Shown here: positions 42,916 through 50,932 of the stretch, in pieces | Layout of the letters: every line of letters begins with the position of its first letter | Numbering within the stretch: the stretch's first letter is position 1 | From: Owenweeksia sp. | GTDB lineage: Bacteria; Bacteroidota; Bacteroidia; Flavobacteriales; Schleiferiaceae | DNA length: 64,000 nt | Assembly (NCBI GenBank): GCA_002695025.1 | Contig: NZNV01000013.1 | Coordinates: 41,559-105,558, forward strand | Direction: 5' to 3' | The notes under the pieces: generated by a model | What the model was told of the DNA's origin: nothing | Seen by the model: only the letters and a program-made list of their open reading frames with translations | Database searches by the model: none | Program-made: the position numbers and the translations under genes

Positions 42916-44304
42916 TTATAAGTGGATCACTTCATCATAAGCTGCAGCAGAGGCTTCCATAATGGCCTCGCTCATAGTGGGGTGTGGGTGAACCGATTTA
43001 ACGATCTCCATGCCGGTAGTTTCCAGCTTACGCGCTACCACAGCCTCAGCGATCATTTCGGTAACGTTGGCACCGATCATGTGGCAACCCAGGAATTCTC
43101 CGTATTTGGCGTCAAATATCACCTTCACAAAACCGTCCTTGTGCCCGGCAGCACTGGCTTTACCGGAGGCAGAGAACGGAAACTTGCCGACTTTAATATC
43201 ATAGCCGGCATCTTTAGCCTGCTGCTCAGTATATCCTACAGAGGCAATTTCAGGAGAGCAATAGGTACAGCCGGGAATATTGTTATAATCCAACGGTTGC
43301 GGATGATGTCCGGCTATTTTTTCCACACAGATAATTCCTTCGGCAGAAGCTACGTGTGCCAGGGCCTGACCGGGTACGCAATCACCAATGGCGTAATAGC
43401 CTTCTTTGTTGGTCTTGTAATACTCGTCCACAACGATCTTACCCTTTTCAGTTTTGATGCCTACTTCTTCAAGCCCGATATTCTCGATGTTGGCCTGAAC
43501 ACCTACTGCGGAAAGTACTACATCGCACTCCAGGGTTTCCTCACCTTTCTTGGTCTTCACAGTAACTTTACAACCGGAACCGGAGGAATCAACCTTGGTA
43601 ACCTCGCTAGAGGTCATGATCTTTATCCCGGCCTTTTTAAAGGTGCGCTCCAATTGTTTGGATACTTCTTCATCCTCTACCGGAACCACGTTGGGGAGGT
43701 ATTCCACGATGGTAACTTCCGTGCCTATAGTGCTGTAGAAATAGGCAAACTCCACCCCAATGGCACCACTTCCCACTACTACCATTTTTTTAGGTTGCTT
43801 GTCCAGGTTCATGGCCTGGCGATAGCCGATTATCTTCTTACCGTCCTGTTTCAGGTTAGGTAATTCACGGCTGCGGGCACCCGTGGCAATGATGATATGC
43901 TTGGCGGAATATTCCTTGGTCTCTCCTTTATCGTCCTTTACGGCTATTTTCTTGCCGGTTTTAACCGTTCCTTCTCCCATGATCACTTCGATCTTGTTCT
44001 TTTTCATCAGGAACTGTACGCCTTTGCTCATACCTTCGGCCACACCGCGACTGCGCTTTACCATAGCCCCAAAATCCTTTTCAGCCTTATCTACCTTAAT
44101 ACCGTAGTCTTCAGCATGATTGATGTATTCAAAAACGTTGGCACTCTTAAGAAGCGCTTTGGTGGGTATACACCCCCAGTTCAAACATATTCCTCCCAGG
44201 CTTTCACGCTCTACTATGGCTGTTTTCAGGCCCAGCTGAGCCGCCCTGATAGCAGCAACATATCCTCCGGGGCCGCTTCCAAGTACAATGACGTCAAAAT
44301 TCAT
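42916..44304 (-). CDS. lpdA: dihydrolipoyl dehydrogenase (E3)
   Basis: The 462-residue flavoprotein reoxidises dihydrolipoamide of the pyruvate, 2-oxoglutarate or glycine-cleavage complexes with NAD. It shows the FAD motif VIVLGSGPGGYVAAIRAAQLG, the redox disulfide CLNWGC (Cys 40 and 45), the NAD motif VVVGSGAIGVEFAYF, and the C-terminal His-Glu active-site segment SVHPHPTMSEAIMEA. It stands alone between its own promoter candidate and terminator, with no E1/E2 genes beside it, so it may serve several complexes. Confidence 0.95.
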   Translation of the reverse strand: MNFDVIVLGSGPGGYVAAIRAAQLGLKTAIVERESLGGICLNWGCIPTKALLKSANVFEYINHAEDYGIKVDKAEKDFGAMVKRSRGVAEGMSKGVQFLMKKNKIEVIMGEGTVKTGKKIAVKDDKGETKEYSAKHIIIATGARSRELPNLKQDGKKIIGYRQAMNLDKQPKKMVVVGSGAIGVEFAYFYSTIGTEVTIVEYLPNVVPVEDEEVSKQLERTFKKAGIKIMTSSEVTKVDSSGSGCKVTVKTKKGEETLECDVVLSAVGVQANIENIGLEEVGIKTEKGKIVVDEYYKTNKEGYYAIGDCVPGQALAHVASAEGIICVEKIAGHHPQPLDYNNIPGCTYCSPEIASVGYTEQQAKDAGYDIKVGKFPFSASGKASAAGHKDGFVKVIFDAKYGEFLGCHMIGANVTEMIAEAVVARKLETTGMEIVKSVHPHPTMSEAIMEASAAAYDEVIHL

Positions 44305-44339
44305 ATAAACTGATTTACTGTTAAGTTCTGAATGATGTG

Positions 44340-44371
44340 CGAATTTAAGCCATTCCGTTAAAGTCGGGCAA
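44340..44371 (-). promoter_or_regulatory. candidate lpdA promoter (TTG-N21-TAAATTCG)
   Basis: On the minus strand TTG (44371-44369) precedes TAAATTCG (44347-44340) by 21 nt; the -7 box has one mismatch. It is about 35 nt upstream of the lpdA ATG. It lies back-to-back with the promoter box of the divergent DUF5362 gene. Confidence 0.4.
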
Positions 44372-44392
44372 CAATTGGCTCATAGATTAAAC

Positions 44393-44400
44393 TATATTTG
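44393..44400 (+). promoter_or_regulatory. candidate promoter (-7 box TATATTTG) for the DUF5362-like gene
   Basis: TATATTTG fits TAnnTTTG exactly, 32 nt before the ATG at 44433. A TTG at 44375-44377 is only 15 nt upstream, shorter than usual. Confidence 0.45.
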
Positions 44401-44432
44401 CCGCCCAAATTCTTAACCTGATTGAACCGCTT

Positions 44433-44906
44433 ATGGAAAGGACCGTGGATTCTCCGGTTTCTGAAAACCTTTACCTATCGTCACTTACCATTAAACGCAC
44501 GCTGAAGTCCTTAAAAGGATGGAGCAGCTTTGTGGCCATTGTAGGCTTTATTACCTGCGCCTTATTGGTTCTGGCAGGTTTCCTTTTGATTGCTGTAAGC
44601 ACCATAAGCCCTATGGCCGAAATAGAGGCCCTCACCGATCTTTATCCCATTGGGTTGATGGGTGTGGGTTATGCTATTTTTGCGATCATACTCTTTTTTC
44701 CCAACCTCTTTCTCTATAACAGCAGCAAGGCCATTTCAAAAGCCTTGAAAAATGAGAGTATTGCTGAACTCAACGAAATGTTTGAAAACCTCCGGGCCTA
44801 TTTTAAATTCATTGGCATCGTTTTCATTGCCATTATCAGCATACAGATCATTGCCGTTGTACTGAGTTTTGCCATGGGCTTTATGAGCGCCCTGCAAACT
44901 ATTTAA
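44433..44906 (+). CDS. DUF5362-like membrane protein
   Basis: The 157-residue protein has an amphipathic N-terminus and then four hydrophobic segments at about 30-57, 67-95 and 125-155 (the last may be split). Between them lies a charged helix NSSKAISKALKNESIAELNEMFENLRAYFKF. This loop pattern matches the DUF5362 family of Bacteroidota membrane proteins, of unknown function. The 3' end overlaps the convergent ridA gene by 8 bp. Confidence 0.65.
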   Translation: MERTVDSPVSENLYLSSLTIKRTLKSLKGWSSFVAIVGFITCALLVLAGFLLIAVSTISPMAEIEALTDLYPIGLMGVGYAIFAIILFFPNLFLYNSSKAISKALKNESIAELNEMFENLRAYFKFIGIVFIAIISIQIIAVVLSFAMGFMSALQTI

Positions 44907-45282
44907 CCGCAATTGCGGAGATCTCCACGTTTACATTTTTAGGTAAAACCGCCACTTGCACCGTTTCCCGGGCCGGGGCATCCTCTCCGAAGTAGCGACC
45001 GTACACTTCATTGATCTGACTGAATTGTTGCATATCACTGATGAAGATGGAACACTTAACCACGTTGGAGAAGTCCATACTCCCAGCTTCCAGAACGGCC
45101 TGCAGGTTACGCATCACCCATTCGGTTTCATCCTTTATGTCACTCGTATGCAACTGGCCGGTAAGAGGGTCAATGGCTATCTGTCCGGAAACATACAGGG
45201 TGTTATCCACCAAAACAGCTTGGTTGTAAGGGCCAATGGGTGCGGGAGCTTTATCGGTACGAATAATCTTTTTTTCGGGCAT
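44899..45282 (-). CDS. ridA: RidA family reactive intermediate/imine deaminase
   Basis: The 127-residue product from ATG 45282 (MPEKKIIRTDKAPAPIGPYNQAV) is a typical RidA. Further landmarks are VSGQIAIDPLTGQL, VKCSIFISDMQQF and PARETVQVAVLPKNVNVEISAIAV, which includes the Arg that binds the carboxylate. RidA hydrolyses reactive enamines/imines such as 2-aminoacrylate released by PLP enzymes. The longer frame to 45345 runs over the divergent pabA start and is not family-like. A TAATTTTG box lies 24 nt upstream. Confidence 0.92.
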   Translation of the reverse strand: MPEKKIIRTDKAPAPIGPYNQAVLVDNTLYVSGQIAIDPLTGQLHTSDIKDETEWVMRNLQAVLEAGSMDFSNVVKCSIFISDMQQFSQINEVYGRYFGEDAPARETVQVAVLPKNVNVEISAIAVK

Positions 45283-45306
45283 GGGATATTTTTTAGCAAT
45301 TTCGCC

Positions 45307-45314
45307 CAAAATTA
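45307..45314 (-). promoter_or_regulatory. candidate ridA promoter (-7 box TAATTTTG)
   Basis: On the minus strand TAATTTTG (45314-45307) fits TAnnTTTG, 24 nt before the ridA ATG. Any -33 region would lie inside the first codons of the divergent PabA-type gene (start 45323). The whole divergent region is only 40 bp. Confidence 0.4.
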
Positions 45315-45322
45315 TAAATTCC

Positions 45323-45889
45323 TTGAGGGTTTTACTGCTCGACAATTACGATTCATTTACCTATAATCTATTTCACTATCTCCGGCAACTCACACCCGAG
45401 GTAAGAGTGGCACGGAATGATGAGATTACCCTGGCCGAGGCTTTGCAGTACCACCACATCCTTATCTCTCCCGGTCCGGGATTGCCGGCCCATGCAGGGA
45501 TAACCATGCCCCTTTTAAGATCGGTTACAGATCAACATTCCGTGTTGGGGGTTTGCCTGGGCTGTCAGGCCCTGGGTGAAGTATACGGAGCTTCCCTCTT
45601 TAACCAGCAGGAGGTAGCTCATGGTATTCAGCGTAAAGTATACCAAACCCGGCAGGATTCATGGCTCTTTAAAGGTTTACCGGACTCTTTCCAGGTAGGC
45701 CTGTACCACTCCTGGGCCATTGAGCCTGATCAACTTTCCCGGAACATGAAAATTACCGCCCGGTCTGAAAAAGGTATCATCATGGGTATGGAACACGAAA
45801 CCTTACCAGTAGCAGGAGTACAGTTCCACCCGGAGTCCATTATGACGGAACATGGTTTACAGATGTTGAAAAACTGGCTGGAACGTTAA
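45323..45889 (+). CDS. pabA: class I glutamine amidotransferase, aminodeoxychorismate/anthranilate synthase component II
   Basis: The 188-residue product starts at TTG 45323 (MRVLLLDNYDSFTYNL), the family's standard beginning; the reading frame upstream is not family-like. The triad is visible: Cys 78 in LGVCLGCQAL and His/Glu in VQFHPESIMTEHG. It supplies ammonia from glutamine to a chorismate-using partner, making p-aminobenzoate (with PabB) or anthranilate (with TrpE). No partner is adjacent, which favours the PabA assignment slightly, but TrpG cannot be excluded. Its TAA overlaps the LptD-like gene's TAA at TTAA. Confidence 0.85.
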   Translation: MRVLLLDNYDSFTYNLFHYLRQLTPEVRVARNDEITLAEALQYHHILISPGPGLPAHAGITMPLLRSVTDQHSVLGVCLGCQALGEVYGASLFNQQEVAHGIQRKVYQTRQDSWLFKGLPDSFQVGLYHSWAIEPDQLSRNMKITARSEKGIIMGMEHETLPVAGVQFHPESIMTEHGLQMLKNWLER

Positions 45890-48612
45890 CGCTGGAAGTC
45901 GCCTACTCCCCTTCTCCGCTGTAACTTAAGATCGCTGAGCACATTGGCTTTAACGCGAATGGTCAGTATATAGGATTGTTGGAATCCAAAGGGTACCCAG
46001 GTACAGCGCATCTCCCAGCAGTGGAGGTCGCGGTAAAAATCAAGGGAAGTATAGGTGAAATCCTTGGCTTCAAAGTCATAACCACTACGGAAACCTATCT
46101 TCCAGTTCTCCGTAAGCTTAACGTCTCCGGAAAAGTCCATGGATTGCGAGACCCGTGATTCCAGGCCGTTATAGTTTTTACGCAGGTTGTAATTGATATT
46201 CAAGGTCCAGGGAGCATTAAAATCCACAAAGCCCTGGGCACGATAATAATCGGGATCTCCTTCACTGATCCCTAAACTGTTGGGATCTGGCTCACTATCA
46301 ATAAGACCCTCCTTTTTATCCACATCTTCCCCTTCCCTGGGCTGCTTGGATTTGGATTGAAAACGGCTGGCACTCAGGTTCAGGCCCGTGGTAAATGACT
46401 GGTTAGTGGGGCGCAACCACTTGCCGTTCACTTCATAAGCCGACTTATTAACCCGCATACCATTGGTCCCTTCATTGGGATCATACCCGTAAAAATCAAA
46501 GGTGGATGAGTAATTAAGGTTAACCAGCCCTTTAAATGCCGATGAGGAGGCCGTCATGTTCAGAGGTGCCCAGTTGAATTCCTGCACGGCAGTATTATAA
46601 GAAGTACTCAGGCTGAAACGCTCCAATAGTTTGATCTTTTTTTCACCGGTAGAATCTGTACGATCACGAACCTTCGCCTCCAGGGTGTTTTGCAGTCCCA
46701 TGGTGATACTCCCTGATTTACCACGACTGGCGGAACCGTAAAGCTGTCCCTGGTAGCGGTCTCTCCGGGTGAAATTACCAAGTGTATCCGATTGCACCCG
46801 CTGGTAATAACCCCAATTTTCCACGGAATAATCCGGCTTATAGCTCAAACCGAAGTTAGGCGTCATTACATGACGAAGAGCGCGTAGGAAACCTTTATAC
46901 CTCCACAATCCATAGAGTTTGGTAGAGAAGTTGGCACTGGCGGTAAAATCCCGGTTGGCAAAAAAGCCGTTGTTGGTATCTTGTTTTATGGCGTTTAAGG
47001 AATCTACAAAATAATATTCCGTGCGGTTAAAATACCAACGTTCTGTATAGTTGACGCTGGGATTGAACACAAAGTATTTGAATACCTTATAGTTGGCAGC
47101 AATGGGTATGGAGTGTCTTATACCGTTACGCGCACTATCCCTGAAAACGGTCTCCGTAAAAAATGGCTTCCCCATTTTGGTGCGTATTTCATTGGCCCCG
47201 TCCATGGTATAGGAAATACCTATTTCCTCGTACCACTTTTTCTTCCCCACCATTGATTCGCGCTTAAAGGGGAATTGCCGGTTCAAAGCAAAGTTTACCT
47301 GGGGGACCTTTACCGTAAGGTCTTTGGTGCGGTTATTCTGATCATGCGTTGCCGAAATGTTGAGATTATAAGGTTTGCCGGGCCAGGTTTTACGAGCGCT
47401 GATACTGGAATACAACTGGTTGGTAAGTACATCATTGGCCTCAACGCTGGTCACCTTATAGTAATTGGAAGAGGCAATGTTTACGTTACTACTGAAGTTA
47501 AAGTTGGGGTTGGACTTGGGGTCCTGAGTATGGCTCCAGCGTATGGCAAAATCCGAACGGTTATCAAAGGCACTTCCAACAAACTCCTGGAACTCCGGCC
47601 GGCCGTAGCGGATAAGGTTATAGCTAAGATTAAGGTTACCGGAATAAGCATATCTCTTACGGTAATTGGTCAATCCTCTCCATCCGTAACCACCTTGTGT
47701 ATATACATCACCCGTTAGAGTAAAGTCCAGGTAATCATTAATGGCCCAGTAATACCCTCCATTTTGAAGGAAATACCCCCGGTATTGTGAATTACCATAG
47801 CTAGGTATGATAATCCCGGATTTACGCTTTTCAGTAGTGGGAAAAAAGCCGAAGGGTACGAGTAAGGGTGTGGGCACATCCACTACTTCCAGGTACGCAA
47901 ACTTGGTAATCACCTTTTCTCCTGATATTACCTTAGCCTTGGGTGAATTAATACGGAAGTGCGGATGTTCATGGCTACAGGTGGTAAAGGAGGCGTTCTT
48001 TACATAAAACACTTTCTCACTGGTTTTTTTCACCTCTTCACCGTGCAGGAAGCCTTCGCCTTCCGTGGTGATGACCTTATGGATCTTAGCTTTCTTGGTA
48101 TCAAAATTATACCGCATTTCATCCGCCCGGTACGACTTACCGGCTTCCGTAAAAATGGGTTTCTGGCTTACATGACCGGTTGAATCTGTTATACCCCGGG
48201 CATATACCTCCTTTTTATTGAAATCAACATGAATAAAACCCGCTTCCAGAGTAATGTCTTCATATTTTACATAAGCCTTATTATAAAGGCGGGCCTCTCC
48301 CGTTGCCGGGCTTCCGGTAATGCTGTCTTCAGCAGTAAAATCGAGCTCAGAGGTCAGGAATTCATTGCGTTTTACAGGCGTGGAGTACACACTATCCGTA
48401 CTGAACCTGGTTTGTAAAGAGTCGCTTAAACCTAAAGAATCTGTAGCGAGGGAATCGTTATAATCTACTGATAAAGAGTCGTTAAAATAAACCTGACTGG
48501 AATCTGATGAAGGAGAAATAAACCCGGAAGTATCTACCTGCGCCTGAACGGGCACCATAAAGCCAACAACGAACGTTAATAAAATGATAATTTTTAGTCC
48601 CGAATCGCGCAA
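45886..48612 (-). CDS. lptD: putative LPS-assembly protein LptD (OstA-like outer-membrane beta-barrel)
   Basis: The 908-residue protein begins at TTG (48612) with a signal peptide ending PVQAQ. An OstA/LptA-like N-terminal region (about 85-230) follows, with AYVKYEDITLEAGFIHVDFNKKEVYARG and GKSYRADEMRYNF. The long C-terminal part (about 240-890) is built of alternating beta strands, as expected for a barrel, and ends in an aromatic-rich region. LptD inserts lipopolysaccharide into the outer leaflet. The Bacteroidota version lacks the strict Cys pattern of E. coli LptD, and the assignment is by overall layout. It diverges from the amidase gene. Confidence 0.85.
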   Translation of the reverse strand: MRDSGLKIIILLTFVVGFMVPVQAQVDTSGFISPSSDSSQVYFNDSLSVDYNDSLATDSLGLSDSLQTRFSTDSVYSTPVKRNEFLTSELDFTAEDSITGSPATGEARLYNKAYVKYEDITLEAGFIHVDFNKKEVYARGITDSTGHVSQKPIFTEAGKSYRADEMRYNFDTKKAKIHKVITTEGEGFLHGEEVKKTSEKVFYVKNASFTTCSHEHPHFRINSPKAKVISGEKVITKFAYLEVVDVPTPLLVPFGFFPTTEKRKSGIIIPSYGNSQYRGYFLQNGGYYWAINDYLDFTLTGDVYTQGGYGWRGLTNYRKRYAYSGNLNLSYNLIRYGRPEFQEFVGSAFDNRSDFAIRWSHTQDPKSNPNFNFSSNVNIASSNYYKVTSVEANDVLTNQLYSSISARKTWPGKPYNLNISATHDQNNRTKDLTVKVPQVNFALNRQFPFKRESMVGKKKWYEEIGISYTMDGANEIRTKMGKPFFTETVFRDSARNGIRHSIPIAANYKVFKYFVFNPSVNYTERWYFNRTEYYFVDSLNAIKQDTNNGFFANRDFTASANFSTKLYGLWRYKGFLRALRHVMTPNFGLSYKPDYSVENWGYYQRVQSDTLGNFTRRDRYQGQLYGSASRGKSGSITMGLQNTLEAKVRDRTDSTGEKKIKLLERFSLSTSYNTAVQEFNWAPLNMTASSSAFKGLVNLNYSSTFDFYGYDPNEGTNGMRVNKSAYEVNGKWLRPTNQSFTTGLNLSASRFQSKSKQPREGEDVDKKEGLIDSEPDPNSLGISEGDPDYYRAQGFVDFNAPWTLNINYNLRKNYNGLESRVSQSMDFSGDVKLTENWKIGFRSGYDFEAKDFTYTSLDFYRDLHCWEMRCTWVPFGFQQSYILTIRVKANVLSDLKLQRRRGVGDFQR

Positions 48613-48621
48613 GATGACTTT

Positions 48622-48629
48622 TAAATTTG
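48622..48629 (+). promoter_or_regulatory. candidate promoter (-7 box TAAATTTG) for the amidase operon
   Basis: TAAATTTG fits TAnnTTTG exactly and lies 54 nt before the TTG start at 48684, in the 71-bp gap from the divergent lptD-like gene. The -33 box is weak. Confidence 0.45.
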
Positions 48630-48683
48630 CTTAAAAATTAGGCACAACGTTTGAATCGCCAAAGCTAATCAAAAATCAGTCCA

Positions 48684-49841
48684 TTGAAGAAAAAGCTTGC
48701 ATCAGCGCTACTTTTAACCCTGTCCGTTTTCATGGTAATGTCCTTCACTTCCGTGCCGGGAGGGGGTGGTGTAAAGGTAGTGGTGATAGATGCCGGACAC
48801 GGTGGCCATGATCCCGGTAACCTGGGAACCAGACGCTACAAAACCCGTGAAAAGGATATTGCCCTGGCCGTGGCCTTAAAAGTAGGGAACTACATCCAAC
48901 AGAACCTGCCGGATGTAAAGGTGGTTTATACCCGCAAAACCGATGTATTTATTGAGCTGCAGGAACGGGCGCGTATTGCCAATGCCGCAGATGCCGACCT
49001 CTTTATATCTATACATTGCGATGCCTTTACCCAGAAGAGCGTAAGCGGAGCTACTTCCCTGGTACTGGGCCGTAATCACGGTGACGAGAATATGCGGGTA
49101 GCCCAGCAGGAAAACTCGGTAATATTATTGGAGGATAACTACGAAGAAAAATACGAAGGTTTTGATCCGCGTAAGCCAGAAACCTTCATTGCCCTTACGC
49201 TCTACCAGAATGCTTTTTTAAACCAGAGCATTTCCTTTGCGCAAAAGGTGCAGGACCAATTCAGGGAAAGAGTAAAGCGTAAAGACCGTGGTGTAAAGCA
49301 GCAGCCTCTCTACGTGACCAGCCGCACAGCCATGCCGGCCGTTCTGGTTGAATTGGGCTTTCTGACCAATTATGACGAAGAAGATTTCCTGAATTCCGAA
49401 CAGGGTCAGGATTTTATGGCCTCCGCTATTTTCAGAGCCTTTAAAGAGTATAAGGATGAGCGCGAATTCTTTGAAAATTCATCGGTACCCCATGCCCCCA
49501 CACCTGATCCCACTAAAAAGGAAGAAACCCCCACTCAGGCACAGTTGGACCCGGTAAAACAGCCGGAGGAAAAACCGCATGAAGTGTATTATACCGTGCA
49601 GATACTGACCAGCGGGATCAAAAAAAACCTTAAGCCTGAGAACTTTAAGGGAGTAAGCGGGGTTGAAATTTACGAGGAAGGGAAACTCTTTAAATACATC
49701 GTAGGCAAAACCCCTTCCCTGGGTGAAGCCGAAACCCTTAAACAAAAGATGAAAGATGCAGGTTTTAAAGATGCCTTTGTGATAGCTTTAAGCGATGGAA
49801 CCCGCATATCTTTAGAGGAGGCAAAGGAATTACTACAATAA
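48684..49841 (+). CDS. N-acetylmuramoyl-L-alanine amidase with C-terminal SPOR-like domain
   Basis: The 385-residue protein starts at TTG and has a signal peptide (about 1-25). The Amidase_3 catalytic domain spans about 29-255. Zinc ligands are recognisable in VVIDAGHGGHDPG (His), the Glu in KTREKDIALAV, the His in FISIHCDAF and the catalytic Glu in AVLVELGFLTN. A Pro/Glu-rich linker (about 265-300) leads to a C-terminal SPOR-like region (VYYTVQILTSG...FKDAFVIAL) that would bind denuded septal glycan. It cleaves the amide between MurNAc and the stem peptide in the periplasm. It begins an operon with the MCE gene 40 bp downstream. Confidence 0.9.
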   Translation: MKKKLASALLLTLSVFMVMSFTSVPGGGGVKVVVIDAGHGGHDPGNLGTRRYKTREKDIALAVALKVGNYIQQNLPDVKVVYTRKTDVFIELQERARIANAADADLFISIHCDAFTQKSVSGATSLVLGRNHGDENMRVAQQENSVILLEDNYEEKYEGFDPRKPETFIALTLYQNAFLNQSISFAQKVQDQFRERVKRKDRGVKQQPLYVTSRTAMPAVLVELGFLTNYDEEDFLNSEQGQDFMASAIFRAFKEYKDEREFFENSSVPHAPTPDPTKKEETPTQAQLDPVKQPEEKPHEVYYTVQILTSGIKKNLKPENFKGVSGVEIYEEGKLFKYIVGKTPSLGEAETLKQKMKDAGFKDAFVIALSDGTRISLEEAKELLQ

Positions 49842-49881
49842 TTTTTTCATCTTTGTTGCAAACAACTAAACTGACTTTCAT

Positions 49882-50931
49882 TTGAAAATAAGTAGAGAAT
49901 TCAGGGTAGGTTTGGTTGCCCTTGTAGCCTTGGTTTTACTGTACTGGGGCTTTAACTTTTTAAAGGGGAAGGACCTTTTCGAGAAAAAGCGTTTTTATTA
50001 CGCTGTTTATGATAAAGTAGACGGGCTATCGCGATCCCGGCCCGTTACCATTAACGGCTTTCAGGTAGGTTCCGTGGAGGAGATCTATTTTCACCCGGAT
50101 GGCTCCGGCCGCCTGATGGTGCGCATGAACATGACCAATGATTTTGCCATTTCCAAAGGAACACTGGCCCGTATCTATAGTGAGGACCTGCTGGGTGGAA
50201 AATCCATTGAGCTGGTTTTAGGTGTGGAGAGTGAACCAGCGATGAGTGGCGACACCTTGCAGTCTGACATCCAGCTTAGCCTTACCGAAGAAGTAAACAA
50301 GCAGGTAGCACCCCTTAAACAGAAAACCGAAAAACTGATTGGCTCGGTGGACACGGTATTGATCCTGATCTCGGGATTCCTGAACTCCGAAACACAGGAA
50401 AACTTCATGGAAACCTTCAACAGTATCCGCAGAAGTTTCCAGATGCTGGAGAACACGGTTCGTACCGTGGATGAAACCGTTGTGGAATCACAGCATGACC
50501 TGCAAACGGTTATTCGCAACCTCGCCTCCATTACCTCTAACCTGGCGGAGAATAATGACGAGCTGAACCGTGCCTTCAATAATATTGGCAACATAACGGA
50601 CTCGCTGGCACAAGTGAAGTTTGCTGAAACCTTTCAAAGTCTTAATAAGGCACTGGTTTCGGCCGAGGTCATCATGAACAAGGTTGCTGAAGGTGATGGA
50701 ACCCTGGGGATGCTTATCAATGATAAAGAGCTGTACAACAACCTGCAAGAAGCTTCAAACCAACTGGAAATCCTGCTGGAAGATGTGCGGTATAACCCCA
50801 AACGCTATGTTAATTTTTCGGTCTTTGGAAAGTCTGAATCCTACTCCCGTGAGGAGATCATAGAAATGGAAAAAGAACGCAAGGCCAGGGAAGACACTTC
50901 AAGGAAGGAAAACTCAGATAACTCAGACTAA
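49882..50931 (+). CDS. MlaD/MCE family lipid-transport protein
   Basis: The 349-residue protein begins at TTG (MKISREFRVGLVALVALVL). It has one N-terminal membrane helix (about 9-27), an MCE domain (about 37-115: YYAVYDKVDGLSRSRPVTINGFQVGSVEEI and SEDLLGGKSIELVLG), and a long helical region (about 125-310). MCE proteins form hexameric rings or needles that carry phospholipids between inner and outer membranes. The MlaE/MlaF partners are not in the window. A CATCTTTG box, one mismatch from the -7 consensus, lies at 49848-49855. The Fe-S protein gene starts one base after its stop. Confidence 0.85.
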   Translation: MKISREFRVGLVALVALVLLYWGFNFLKGKDLFEKKRFYYAVYDKVDGLSRSRPVTINGFQVGSVEEIYFHPDGSGRLMVRMNMTNDFAISKGTLARIYSEDLLGGKSIELVLGVESEPAMSGDTLQSDIQLSLTEEVNKQVAPLKQKTEKLIGSVDTVLILISGFLNSETQENFMETFNSIRRSFQMLENTVRTVDETVVESQHDLQTVIRNLASITSNLAENNDELNRAFNNIGNITDSLAQVKFAETFQSLNKALVSAEVIMNKVAEGDGTLGMLINDKELYNNLQEASNQLEILLEDVRYNPKRYVNFSVFGKSESYSREEIIEMEKERKAREDTSRKENSDNSD

Positions 50932-50932
50932 T

